DNA from: Ceriagrion tenellum
Lineage: Eukaryota > Arthropoda > Insecta > Odonata > Coenagrionidae
Length of the DNA: 64,000 nucleotides
Assembly (NCBI GenBank): GCA_963169105.1
Contig: OY720644.1
Span: forward strand, 3,679,001 to 3,743,000
Direction of reading: 5' to 3'
Part shown: positions 34,171 to 44,932 of the stretch, piece by piece
How the letters are laid out: the number at the start of each line of letters is the position of its first letter
How positions within the stretch are numbered: position 1 is the first letter of the stretch
Program-made: the position numbers and the translations under genes
Notes under the pieces: generated by a model
What the model saw: the letters and a program-made list of their open reading frames with translations, nothing else
Database searches by the model: none
What the model was told of the DNA's origin: nothing

Positions 34171-34471
34171 TAATTATCGGCAATTTCAGCATTATTCCAC
34201 TGAACCCCAATATTTCAATGCTGCCGCATTAAATACTGAAATATTGAACACCGATATTTCGAAACAGTCAATTGAACAATTCGTTTATATTACCAAAAGT
34301 TGGAGATAAAGGAGGAACATTTAGTTTAGACATTCCCGATGACCTCTCTTGATTTTAGCATTCATTGTCAAGTAAGATTTCTAATATTGAGTGATGTAAA
34401 AATATTACTGGGCCATCGGTTATTTAATGAACATATATTGGTCCACAAATGATTTATTTTGAACGCTGAAA

Positions 34472-35310
34472 TACGAGGGCAGTTTTTTTTCTACCTCCGA
34501 TTGGCCATACATAAAAGACAAGAGAATATTAAATAATTATTTTATTACTAAAACTTATACACACTTATGGTTACTTTTCAAAATAATCACCTTGACGATT
34601 CAGACATTTGTCGCACCTGATGACTAGCCTTATTACACCCTCCTCATAAAATGTATCCGCCAATGATTTAAGTGAAATCAATGGTTGGAAAGTTCACTTT
34701 GTGGAAGTTTTGTTGTTCATCTCTAAAATGAAACCACTTAGTTCTTTTCCACCAACTAAGTGGTTTCATTTTAAAGATGAATTTAAGTGAGTCTAAACAT
34801 AGTTATGAAGCTCCTCGTTAGTTTGGAAGCACTGCCCTCCCAGCCATTTCTTCAGTTCAGGGCAAAGATGGAAGTCACTCGGCGCTAGGTCGGGACTGTA
34901 TGGCGGGTTATCGAAAATGTCCCATTGAAATTGCTCAAGAAGCCATTGGGTTGCATCAGCACTGTGAGGACGGGCGTTGTCATGGATTATCGCGTTGTCA
35001 GTCAACATTTTTGTGACCCAGCGAGCAAAAAGGTTTTTGAAACCTAAATGTTTTGTAACGATAGGGCACAGATAAGATCTAAAAATTCCGTATATACCAT
35101 AGACAAAGCACTTATGGCGAACCTACGGTTTTTCTCAAACCACTTCATCAAGTCGTTGAACAAGGCCGTCTTTAGCGACTGACTTGCGTCATTGACCCCC
35201 TTACTTAATCAGGCACATCATTTCTGCCATCTTTAAATTTGCGACGCCACTGCATAACACTGCATAAGATTTTTAGGAGTGGTTTCAATATACCAAAATC
35301 TAAAACCCTT
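34472..35310 (-). pseudogene. mariner-family transposase remnant
   Basis: The minus frame 34,793-35,008 reads HDNARPHSADATQWLLEQF, then DNPPYSPDLAPSDFHL and KKWLGGQ, the second and third catalytic aspartates (D in HDNARPH, D in PDLAPSD, 34-residue spacing type) of a mariner transposase. Broken frames extend it downstream to the C-terminus (DKCLNRQGDYFEK-like, about 34,560-34,620) and upstream toward 35,300. A small foldback (34,718-34,779) interrupts the C-terminal region. The possible left end TACGAGGGCAGTTTTTTTTC (about 34,471) has no partner that I could find on the right. Inactive. Confidence 0.85.
34718..34779. repeat. 62-bp foldback inside the mariner remnant
   Basis: 26-bp arms: CATCTCTAAAATGAAACCAC and on to TTAGTT (34,718-34,743), against the reverse complement at 34,754-34,779, with one mismatch. 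The loop is CTTTTCCACC-like. The arm plus loop matches the retroelement-end repeat at 23.95 kb (TAAAATGAAACC.CTTAG.TTTTCCACCA). Confidence 0.9.
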
Positions 35311-38300
35311 TGTGATTGTATCACGTGACTTCACATTTACGCGATCGGAATTATGACGAGCGGTTTAAGCTCAGTCGCCCTGCGTCGCAAAATGAACTCC
35401 TTGTGACCTCCTCCTCGCTCCACCCCCATTCGCGAATGGAAGAAAATTGTCATTTTTACTTTATACTACAAAACATTACTCTATTCGAAAAATCGCAATT
35501 TCACCGGACCATTATTCACAATTTATCTGAAGACAAAATCAAAGCCTGCAGGTCTTAAAAACTGATTTTTCCAACAATGGCACGAGTCGATGTGGGGACG
35601 CTCTTAAAAAAATCACCGAATTGACATCAAATTTTGGAGTGTCTTGAGAATTTTCTCACAATTTCGGAGGCAAAAAATTCGACGGCTAAAATAAAAAAAG
35701 TTGAAATGCAAAATATAACGCGAGCATTTTTACGTCCAGGTGTAGGCATCCGCTGGTGAATGAACACGAATAACAATGCCTAAGTATGAGATAAGATGGC
35801 CGCGGTTGGCAAGTTAACCGTCGAACGTGGGCAATGAGAGAGCCACGGTCAAAATTAAACGAAATAAAGTCGCGATCATAAGGATAAACGTGACAGTATA
35901 GTGAAAGTTAAAGGTAGGCGTGTTGGTTCCACGTGCAAGTTACACGGGTGAGTAAAGGTGGGTGGGTTATGAATGTAATTTACACGACTGCTGCCCCCAA
36001 GTACTATAAGTTACGCATTCAAATAACTCGTTCAAGGTAGGAGTATCAGTTACATGTGTAAGAATAGATGCACTATTGAATTGAATTGAAAACTAGTTAC
36101 CAAGGCGTAAGTATACGGGAAGAGCACCTTTTAATTCTGTGTGTGGTGTGCACGAGCAGGTAAAGCGAGAAAGTTAGTTGCGTAAGCAGATGAGTGTAAG
36201 TTTATACGTATAATATGCCAACATTTGTTAATAAGAATATACATCTCTTCATAGAAATCATTCTTTTTCTCTTTGCACGTAAAATTTTATGCACATTATA
36301 TCCGTGGACCTTCCCACTTCTCACTTGATAGATCGTGGTCTTTGAATGGCATCCAAATGTGTTTCCACCACGCTAGGTCTGGACTGATTCTCAAGTACCC
36401 GAATTCATTCGTTACCATTATATTTCCCCCACTTCAAAGAAATGCCATAAGGGGACTTCTAAGGAAAGTATTTTGTTTCCACATCCAAAAAGGGAGGTTC
36501 CCTTTTCCGCTCCGTTTTGAAAGAGGTTCTTTTGATCCCTGAGGCGTTCACCTTAAAACGTGCAAGGTTTTCTCCACAACGACTCATTTTTTCGAATGGT
36601 GGAGCAGTTAGTTAATTGATTTACTCCCTTACATTTGTACCTTCACTGCCATCTGGCATTAACATCATGTTCATTTTCGCGGTGAAACCTTGCATGCCTG
36701 TGCATCTGCGACTTGTTAAAATATTATTTGAATGTAGCATGGGTTTAGCGAGGCATATTTTGAAATATGGGGCTGACAGACAAGTTATAGCAGGTTTTTG
36801 CTAACGCATCACAGTCTTAGTAATATTAACTTAAGTAACGTTCACTGTAACACATGCTGGTAATAACTCACTCCCTGTCACACATTCTTGATTGAACTGA
36901 CCTTCCAGAATCAATGTGAGATACTTTGTTAAACGCAGACGAATGAAGCAATCATCATGCCCAAGGCAGCAGGATTGGAGAAAACAAGCAGAAAGGGCAC
37001 TGGGTTCGAAAATGGTAGAAGAGAGAAATGATGCGGTCGCTGGTTTGATGGCTGTCGCTGACGAAATTCAAGTTACGGCAAATTGAAGTTGATGTTCCCG
37101 GTCCATTGCCCGGGTCCACAAGGGAAAAGCAACCAGTCTTTGACAAGCAAACGAGATTCCAAACTACCACCGGAAAACATTCAAATTTGAGGGTTTTTTT
37201 ATTGGCGGTAAAAAGAGGTTAATTATATTATAGAGAGCTTGCTGTCGATGTGGAATTGCTGCCCGGATTTAGAGCTCAGAGCCATCTATCGCCCAACAGT
37301 CACTTAATGTGATTGCATGACGTCGAGCCCAGCTCAATGGAGTAATAGTCACGGTAATAGCATTTATGGGGACTCGCTACCATATTCATTTCCACGATAC
37401 ATTATCCACGACAACGAAGACCTTTGAGCTAAAAATGTATTGCGTCCATGCGGATGATAGTCAAGAACTCAAGTTTCGATGTCCACCCTCGGAGATGAAT
37501 CTGCGGCCTAATAAGGTTATTCCGTCCGCCAACCATGTAACAGCATGTCCCTTAATAGAAGATTCCGGAGGGCATGCCATGATTAAAATTGTCAATTTCT
37601 TCCTTTTAATTTAAAGAGACTTTTGTCATTTTTTTCACATTAATGTAGGATCCTGTTCCAACGGAAACGTTATAGCGATATGACCAGTTTGGACAACTAT
37701 GAATAACAACAAATGTTCAACATTGCAGAATATATTACTCGTTTAATATTTAGACGAATAGCCAAAACGCATTCAGGAAACAGCAAAAGAAAGTAAACCT
37801 TTTAATTCAGAAGCTAACATCATATTGAGGTGAAAAATGAGGAAGGAAATGCGCATCGCTACAATAATGCACTACTTCGGTAATGTTTCAGCGATGAGAG
37901 TGGTTTACATTCGCTTGGAAAGGCTGCAAATACCAGTCTCGATTGTAAAGTATATTATAAATGCAATGTGATAGCGAGAGGTTCTATGAATGATTAAAAC
38001 GTTTTTATAACTTTCTTGTATTTCAAAATTATATCTTACAAATAGTTCTTATATATCTAGTTCTATAAATAGTCAGAAATAGTTCTAGGGTTACTTTATA
38101 GTTACCGAGAAGGGTTAACACTCATTAAAAAAATAGCAAATACAAACATGTATTTGTATTACTCATAAGAAACAATGGTATCGCTCAACTTTCAATAATA
38201 GTTAGGACGTACATTTAACGCATAGGTATATATACGCTCTGAGGAATTCAAGGATTCTCGCGAGATTGAGTGGAATTCTTGCACCATTAAGTAAAAGCCC

Positions 38301-38601
38301 GTGTAATTGTCCATAATATTAAAAGTACTTTCGGCCCAGGTTTCAATGTAGATACACCTGAAGATGATGGATCGGCATTGAAAATCAAGTCGAAAGCAAA
38401 TTTTATGCTGTGGACAACTGCATGATTAATTATTTCATGATATCATCACAGTACCCAACGAGCTGCTGCAGGGGCGTGCAGCAGGGTATGATAAGGCAAT
38501 AGCATTGAAAAAGGTCGGCAATAGAGACATGATAGAAGTCGGAGAGGACAAATTCAAAACAGCATTTAAGCGGAGTGTAATTGGAGCCATTCACTGTTTC
38601 T
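35311..38601. other. No gene recognised
   Basis: The longest plus frame (36,273-36,542, 89 codons) and others at 35,316, 37,366 and 36,955 (minus) have no motif. A CACCTGAAGATGATGG word at 38,356 resembles hammerhead-type retroelement ends, but the GAAAC part is not intact. No terminal repeats found. Confidence 0.45.
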
Positions 38602-39180
38602 ATGATAGTCATTAGTGATACGACGTAACGATTACATTTTGTAGGTATTTACTTTTAATTTCTTAAATAAAATTATAGGGCCTTGGCTGGATTTTATCTT
38701 ACAAAATAGCAATCATATAATTGCAAACAGTCCAATAAAAGAGAAATGTTTGGTCTCCTTAAGACAGCTTCCAATGATCCCACGTTGGGCGCAAAAATTT
38801 ATATAACTCCAAATGTCTCTCAGTGCCTCGATGGTAGAGCAAGGAGCTACTTTGGCTTTTTATTTTCAGGGCGCCACGTGATATTAGAAAAATCACCACC
38901 AAAGTCCACTAAGGACACTAAGGATGAAATAAGATACACAACTAGCTTAAAGATCAAACAATATCTTTATAAATCCACAAAATTTCTTTACGGTACAAAA
39001 CATGTGTATTCTGGACCAGCACGACAATCAAACTCTCCCGCATTTAAATAAACAACCATTATCAAGAAAATCAAACCGATAAAATCCAGCCAAGGCCCTA
39101 TAATTTTATTTAAGGCATTTAAAGTAAATCCCTACAAAATGTAACATTAATCGTTACGTCATATCACTAATGACGATCAT
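38602..39180. mobile_element. Element with ~100-bp terminal inverted repeats and an internal ORF
   Basis: Left arm 38,602-38,698 and right arm 39,078-39,180 are reverse complements at high identity (ATAAAATTATAGGGCCTTGG is shared exactly; one small indel near ACGATTACATTTTG). Outer ends read TGATAGTCATTAGTG and, reverse-complemented, TGATCGTCATTAGTG, each flanked by TA, compatible with a TA target duplication. The 380-bp middle is almost filled by a 101-codon plus ORF. Not assignable to a named superfamily by eye. Confidence 0.8.
38746..39051 (+). CDS. 101-codon ORF inside the long-TIR element, unknown function
   Basis: ATG to TAA, no internal stop. The product is basic and includes LLKTASNDPTLGAKIYITPN, a RSYFGFLFSGRHV segment and a Lys/Ser/Thr-rich second half (SPPKSTKDTKDEIRY, QYLYKSTKFLYGTKHVYSG). 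No signal peptide, zinc ligand set or DDE-type motif is visible, and it is far too short for a transposase. It may be a captured host fragment, a remnant of the element's own protein or a chance frame. Its confinement between the inverted repeats is the only context. Confidence 0.3.
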   Translation: MFGLLKTASNDPTLGAKIYITPNVSQCLDGRARSYFGFLFSGRHVILEKSPPKSTKDTKDEIRYTTSLKIKQYLYKSTKFLYGTKHVYSGPARQSNSPAFK

Positions 39181-39899
39181 AATATAAGTGCAGCATTAAT
39201 CGTTACAACGAGAAAGAAGTATAAGACGTACAAACTAGTATGGCAAACAAATATATCACTTTTTTCTAAAATGAAATATACAGCCATATACTTAATGCCT
39301 GTGAACATCGATTCCAAAACAGAACATAAAAAAACGGATGATTTCCGTTTACACGGTCGAAAATATGGAGAAACAGCACTTTTGAATCGATCAAACTTAA
39401 GAATTAATCGGCTCTTCAGGAAGACCCGAATAAAATAAAATATCTTACTTCTGTTGTCCGCGTAATAACATAAGTCTATCAGTAAAAACTGTGATCTCAG
39501 CAGAAAGATTAAATGTCCGCAGAAGAAGCGTAATGCGATTTGGGAAGAGTACCAGTAATGCCACGCGGTTGAGTAAGAGAGGATAAGACAGTTGACTGGC
39601 CATAATCAGTTAATGGGTCGAAGCTTCAATCCCTTAAGCTTTTTAGAATAAAGATTCGATTTTCCTAGTTGCATAGTCCGCAGAAGAGAGTAGCGCGGAT
39701 GAAATTTGTTGAGAGAGCAGGGAGAAAGCGAGGTTGAATCAAAATCCAATACTCCGGAGGGGATTCCGGATGCAACCCCGCATAAATATACACAAACCAT
39801 CTCCAAGCCCGGAAATAACCTCACCGACCCTGACCAACCGTATAGGGTTGAGTATCTGATACATAGTGAGCTATAGTGAGGCCAACCAGGCCATAATAA
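39181..39899. other. No gene recognised
   Basis: Starts with a repeat of the words GCATTAATCGTTAC that also occur in the adjacent right arm. A 72-codon minus frame (39,606-39,824) has no motif. Confidence 0.4.
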
Positions 39900-40530
39900 G
39901 GCGCACCAGATCCAAACATACAGAACATATGTGGCGCAGCATTAAAGAAACAAGACTTATGTTAAACGTATAATAGGAAGGTCCTCGGATGAAAAAGTAA
40001 AAGAGAGATATTACTTCGCTTTGGTTAGGCCATATCTTGAATACACCGCGAGCATTTGGGACCCTGGTCAAGTAGATTTAACCAAAAGCATTAATAAAAT
40101 ACAAAGAGAGCAGTGCGCTTCCTTTAAAACTGCTACGAGCATACACATAGTGTCTCACAAATTTTAGAGGAAGTAAAGTGGAAGCCCCTGGAGACTCAGA
40201 GGTGGCACGCTAGGCTGAGGCTGCTTGAGATATTCAGAACTGGTGTGTTTCAGAGCGACATAGAGAATATTATCATGACTCCTCACAACATCTCTAGGTC
40301 TGACAGATGCGATAAAATAAGAGAGATACACTGCCGAGCAGATAGGTACAAAAACTGTTCTTTCCGCGCACAATAAGTGACCTCAATAAAAACTGAGCTC
40401 CTCCAAATGCACTCTCATAGTACATGTCACCATTTCATCTCCAAAACTTTTGCATCTTTTCACGTTTGGTGACCTACCACCCCCTGCCATACGCCCATGC
40501 GGCGGCTCGAGGGGTAGTATGTAGATTTAG
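39900..40530 (+). mobile_element. CR1/L2-like LINE, 3' fragment
   Basis: Plus-strand broken frames read RIIGRSSDEKVKERYYFALV, RPYLEYTASIWDPGQVDLTK and the later LEIFRTGVFQSDIENIIM, then a 3' UTR with CACCCCCTGCCATACGCCC and GGCGGCTCGAGGGGTAGTAT, ending in GTAGATTTAGAT at about 40,530. 5'-truncated just before the RIIGR segment. Parallel to the 3' ends at 7.87 and 46.35 kb. Confidence 0.85.
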
Positions 40531-41284
40531 ATTAATATATTGGACAGGACCCTATGGCAATTTTGAAGTATATAATTGATCATAGTATGTGCTAGCGATT
40601 TAAAAAAAAAATTGATTGGCATCGAGTGGCAGGTGGGACGCAGTGATAAAATATTTCCATGAAATAAGGGTGGAAAGTTCAATCAGCCGCTCTCTCCACA
40701 TACAAAGCCCATTTAATAATAATAATAAACAACGTCAAGCATGGAAATAAAATGTAAAATACTGTTCATTACATCCGTTTCCGAAGTTATCCTAAGTTTA
40801 TCTGACGTTCCTTTAAAATTGCACTAAATAATTATCATCACACACACCTTAGTCAGAATTAAAAATACTGATAAAGTTATTTTTGCTCAAAAATCACTTT
40901 AAGCCACTGGACAAGAACGAAACAGCGTTGGATCCAGCGATCTGCAGCATACTTCTAGGTTCCGTTCTCTTCCCCATAAGAATATTACCACCAAAATGGA
41001 CAGTCAGTAATAGTGCCAAGTGTTTATCCTTCTTCTAAGAATCGTAAGAAGAGCCTTAAAAAAATTACGCGGACAAAACTTCATTTTTCAGCGAAAAAAA
41101 TTGTTTTCTTTTTTCAAAAATATGCGCGAGCAAAATAATTTTAAAATCCAAGTTCACACGAAACAATCTAAAGAACTCGCATATTTTAAAGTTGATTGTA
41201 ATTTTTTTAGCCTTCTGTCCGCCTCAAGGGGGACAACAGAAAGCCCCACAGGGTAACGGCGTGAATCTTAAATAGGGATAGGCC
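40531..41284. other. No gene recognised
   Basis: AT-rich; a 78-codon frame at 41,020-41,256 is Lys/Phe-rich and unassigned. Confidence 0.45.
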
Positions 41285-41390
41285 CTGATAGGAAAGTACT
41301 CGAGAGTAAGGGAACAAACGTCAGACAGGGTACGTCACAGGGCTTCAGTCGACCAACCCTAGGATTTTGAATGGCTGAAGAATGACGCTA
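41285..41390 (+). mobile_element. Scrap of RTE/I-like LINE 3' end
   Basis: GGGCTTCAGTCGACCAACCC and TAGGATTTTGAATGGCTGAA match the codon order of the conserved LINE end (GWRAAVNQP then stop and a short tail) seen at 30.6 kb. Too short to place further. Confidence 0.45.
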
Positions 41391-41878
41391 AATTCTAACC
41401 AGTTTCAATTAAAGGAGGTACGCTTGGGGACGGCGATGTTCGCTAGCATAGGTCAACGCTTGGGCCAGGGGTTGCACATCCTGACGACGCGCCAGAGCCC
41501 CGGATCTCTGATCCCTTTCCACCCGCAGCATCCCGATCCATTTATATTCATCAAAGAAGGTGGACTCATCGAAACCCATAAGTAAGACGAGATGGGAATT
41601 CGTTTTCGCATGTCTCCACTTCCAAAGCGCCACGTCCAAAGGATGATGTGCGAGGGTGAGTTATGGACTATTGACCGCCCGGATCCCTTTACTCAGTCCC
41701 ATACACAACCCTACCCTGCCTCAAACGCTGGCGGGCGAGGGGAAAGTTTGCTCTGAGACTAGCTCTCTGCAGGGCCTCAGATAAGACGGAGCGATTATCG
41801 AACTACATTATCGCGTCTCGACATGATTTCATCACGCAAAAGAAGGATGCACAGCACACCGATCGATATTACGTAAGA
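41391..41878. other. No gene recognised
   Basis: Overlapping frames on opposite strands (41,382-41,585 and 41,409-41,639) are unassigned. Confidence 0.4.
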
Positions 41879-42154
41879 AATGATACTAAATTGTTTTATT
41901 GATTTTAAATTTCCTCACAAAAAACTCATATATAAATGGCAATCATACGGAGTTAATAGAAAAATAGTGACTTGGATAAGTGACTTTCTCAGTGATCGAA
42001 AACAAAAAGTAGTTACTGATGATTTTAGCTCAGGTATGGCCGAAGACACATCCGGTGTTCCTCAGGGAAGTGTTATCGGCCCTCTTTTATATTCGTTATC
42101 TATATTAATGACCTAAGTTCTACAGTTAGCAGTAAATTAAGATTATTTGCAGAC
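41879..42154 (+). mobile_element. CR1/L2-like LINE RT fragment, 5' part (interrupted copy)
   Basis: The plus frame reads FIDFKFPHKKLIYKWQSYGV, then FLSDRKQKVV and TSGVPQGSVIGPLL, RT motifs of the CR1-like family, followed by SKLRLFAD. The coding text stops inside the FADD motif at 42,154 where a foreign LINE piece begins, and resumes at 42,671. Truncated on the 5' side at about 41,879. Confidence 0.88.
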
Positions 42155-42670
42155 TTTCAATGGCAAAAAAGGCCTTCAGCCAGAAGAAAAACTTGCTATG
42201 CAATAAAAGCCTGGATCTGGAGCTGAGAAAGAGACCAGGTAAGTGTTACTCATGGAGCGTTTTCATGTATGGATGTGAAACGTGGACATTAGGTAAGAGG
42301 GAAAGGAATAGAATAGAAGGTTATGAAATGTAGGTGTGGAGAAGGATGGAAAAAGTAAGATGGGTAGATAAGATGAAAAATGAAGAGGTTTTGAGCAAAG
42401 TAAAAGAAGGAAGATCGCTCCTAAAGGAAATAAGGAAAAGGAAAGGAAACTGGTTGGGCCATGTGATGAGAGAGAAAAGTATAATAACTGTGGCACTTGA
42501 GGGTTCAATTGAAGGAAAGAAAAAGAGAGGAAGGAGTAAGAATTGAATTGGTGGATCAGGTGAAGAGCAACAGCTATGATGAAGCAAAGAAGGAAGCTCG
42601 GGACAGAAGCGGATAAGGACAGCAGTGGTGTACGGGACCTGCCAACAGGCAGAACACCAGATGATGGTGA
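42155..42670 (+). mobile_element. RTE/I-like LINE 3' fragment nested in the CR1-like RT
   Basis: The plus frames read YGCETWTLGKRERNRIEGYE, then VWRRMEKVRWVDKMKNEEVL, RKGNWLGHVMREKS and a basic KKKRGRSKN, the LINE post-RT region. The 3' end has a GATGATGGTGA tail. It is flanked by TGCAGAC at 42,148-42,154 and again at 42,671-42,677, the second belonging to the resumed CR1 FADD codons. This 7-bp duplication marks the insertion site. Two stops break the frame. Confidence 0.88.
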
Positions 42671-42774
42671 TGCAGACGATACAGTTATCTACCGTGAAAA
42701 GAACGAAGACGCGGACTTTGAAGCTCTGTCATCGGACCTTAACAACGTTCATTCGTGGTGCCAGGAGTGGGGGT
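42671..42774 (+). mobile_element. CR1/L2-like LINE RT fragment, 3' part of interrupted copy
   Basis: Resumes with ADDTVIYREKNEDADFEALS, then LNNVHSWCQEWG, exactly the text that follows FADD in the copy at 45.5 kb. Homology ends at about 42,774. Confidence 0.88.
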
Positions 42775-42949
42775 TATCAGGCTTCATCAGGCAGGTTGAC
42801 AGTCAAAACGATTTTGAAGAAAATAACAGTTAAAAATAAGAATTACCAGTCATTAGTACTTCCAGACTTAAATTTACGAGAGTTACACTTATTGGATAAT
42901 CTACTAGTTAAGGTACAATTAAATGGAAGTAAATGGATACAATCTCAAT
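42775..42949. other. Spacer
   Basis: No recognisable content. Confidence 0.4.
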
Positions 42950-43360
42950 GTTTACATTTTCAAGGCCCCTTTCAACCGATTTTTTTTCCATCTCGGCGAA
43001 CGTCCTAATCCTTTTCATAAAACCCTTCGTCTTTTCCTCGCCTTCTCCGTTTCTCCAACATCCTTTTACTTCATCACTGTCTTGGTCAACCCATCACCCC
43101 TTTTTACTTCCTCCAGCCACATACCTCGTCTCATATCTCCTGTCTCTCTGCCATCCTGATCTCAATCAAAAGCTTCATTTCCTCACTAACCATACCAAGC
43201 ACTTCCTCGTTTGTCTTCCTTTTCATCCATCTCACCTTCTTCAAGCTCACATCTCGAAATCCTGTAGTCGAATAACGCCCTCCTTTCTCAAAGTCCACGT
43301 TCTGTCCCCATTGCAACGCTAAAGTCCATTTCAAGCTTCGCTTCGCTTGCCTCTTAAACC
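42950..43360 (-). mobile_element. RTE/I-like LINE 3' fragment
   Basis: The minus frame 43,131-43,334 carries KKVRWMKRKTNEEVLGMVSE then EMKLLIEIRMAERQ, clearly homologous to KVRWTERKTDEEVLEMVGEE at 56.5 kb. Weaker frames continue to about 42,950. The 129-codon plus frame across it is its shadow. RT core absent. Confidence 0.8.
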
Positions 43361-43879
43361 CAATTCCCAGTCATCAGGTCCCTGTGTTTGATAATTTCAT
43401 TAAAATTAGTCCATTTTCAATTATTGTCGATAAAACTTTCTCATTTTGCTTGACTCTAGTTCCGATTAACCTGATTTTTGGATGAAAACGGCTAGGCATT
43501 TAGGGACTCTTCTAGGTCTCAACTCGTAACACGGTAAGCTATAAACATAAAAATTCTACAGTGCTCTAATGATTGCCCTCAAGACTTTATTTCGTAATGC
43601 CAAGCAGAGGACAATAATTCCATGAGCACACTTCAATACGATGGTTCCGCTGCAGAGGGAATGCACATGAGAGAGAGATGTTCAACAAGTGCACAGCTCT
43701 CATACCGCATACATACTCTCGGTGATGTATACAGATTGAGGACTGCCGATGCTGATGACTACATCAAACCCTTATAACGCATTGAAATGTCCTTAAAAAA
43801 ATGTTTACTCTTGAAAAAGCATAGAGGCTCCAAATTTTTCGGATAATATTAAGTCACCCTTCCACTCGTTACCGTTCCA
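43361..43879. other. No gene recognised
   Basis: AT-rich, no frame with a motif. Confidence 0.45.
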
Positions 43880-44830
43880 TTTTACTTGCTGTTGGATAAG
43901 CTAGAAAAAATGGTGGAAATACTTGACAACAATCCTGGAAGAAATGAAGGTGATGAAAAACTGTTGCTTGCATATCAAGCTAATCGTAACAATATGTTAA
44001 AGCAGTACCGCCTGACGAACTGGATTTAATGCGCGGTATTAACATTAGATCCTCGTCAGGAATGGTAAACTTTCTCCATGCCACCACGGGGAAAAGAGAT
44101 GGAGGATAGTCCCTATTTAAATTCGAAGAATTGTTCAAAATCTATCACGATTAGTATTCCACTCGAATGCAGCCCGCTCAGTCAATGGATCAAAGGAATC
44201 TTGAGAGGTCTGCTTTGGTATAAAGTGATGAGGACGACCTGATAGTAGATGTATATTCTCTGTATAAGCAGGCACAACCTAGTACTGAGAGGTATGCTCT
44301 TTCGACTAAACTATTTCCTTTATTTACCCATTGTTGATTAAGTTCTTTTACCATAACTATTTTGACCATACAGATCAGAAAAATTAAATTAATCTCTGAA
44401 CTTTTGTTTAGATTTATATTACTTTTCAATAGACTTTTCGCCTCTTTTATTGTAATCAGTGAATGGTTTTAAAAAATTTACCCTTAGTCAGTCATTTCAG
44501 TATGAAGAATGGAGGAAAGAACTTGAAGACTATCTTCAACAGCCGAGTTCCCCAAGCACTGTGAACATATTGACTTGGTGGAAGGCAAATGAGCCAACTT
44601 TTCCAGTGCTGGCAAAAATGGCGAGACTTCCTTATCATTCCCGCTACATCTGTTTTAGCGGAGAGATTGTTCTCACGGATAGCACTGACTAAGAGAATGC
44701 ATAGAAACCGCTTGAGATACTCATCTGCCAAAAGTTTACTCTGTGTGCACTCACGGGTGACGAGCAATTTGGCCAGTCATATAAAAACTAATTTTGATTT
44801 AACTGTTTCAAACCTGATAATTACTTAAAC
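43880..44830 (+). pseudogene. hAT-superfamily transposase, C-terminal half, degenerate
   Basis: Plus-strand segments in shifting frames: VLTLDPRQEW (about 44,034, the ALDPR-type block), then SSPSTVNILTWWKANEPTFP (about 44,547-44,606), LAKMAR, and after a +1 shift FLIIPATSVLAERLFSRIAL and TKRMHRNRL (about 44,630-44,710). This is the hAT dimerisation region (WWK..E..FP..L..LAR, IPATS..SER.FS). The N-terminal zinc finger and earlier catalytic parts are absent. No TIRs were identified. Inactive. Confidence 0.85.
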
Positions 44831-44932
44831 TACTTTTTGAAGCAAAAATATTCATTCTTTCTTTAACCGGTTACATAATTTTTACAGTTATAAGTATTAG
44901 TCTTCTGTGAATTTTTCTGTACTAATGTAAGG

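Noticed and set aside
38340..38400. Fourth hammerhead-like motif (CACCTGAAGATGATGG)
   Set aside because: No stem II pairing and no GAAAC box at the right distance.
42933..43322. 129-codon plus ORF, and the 116-codon plus ORF at 56,365-56,715
   Set aside because: Both are antisense shadows of minus-strand LINE tails.
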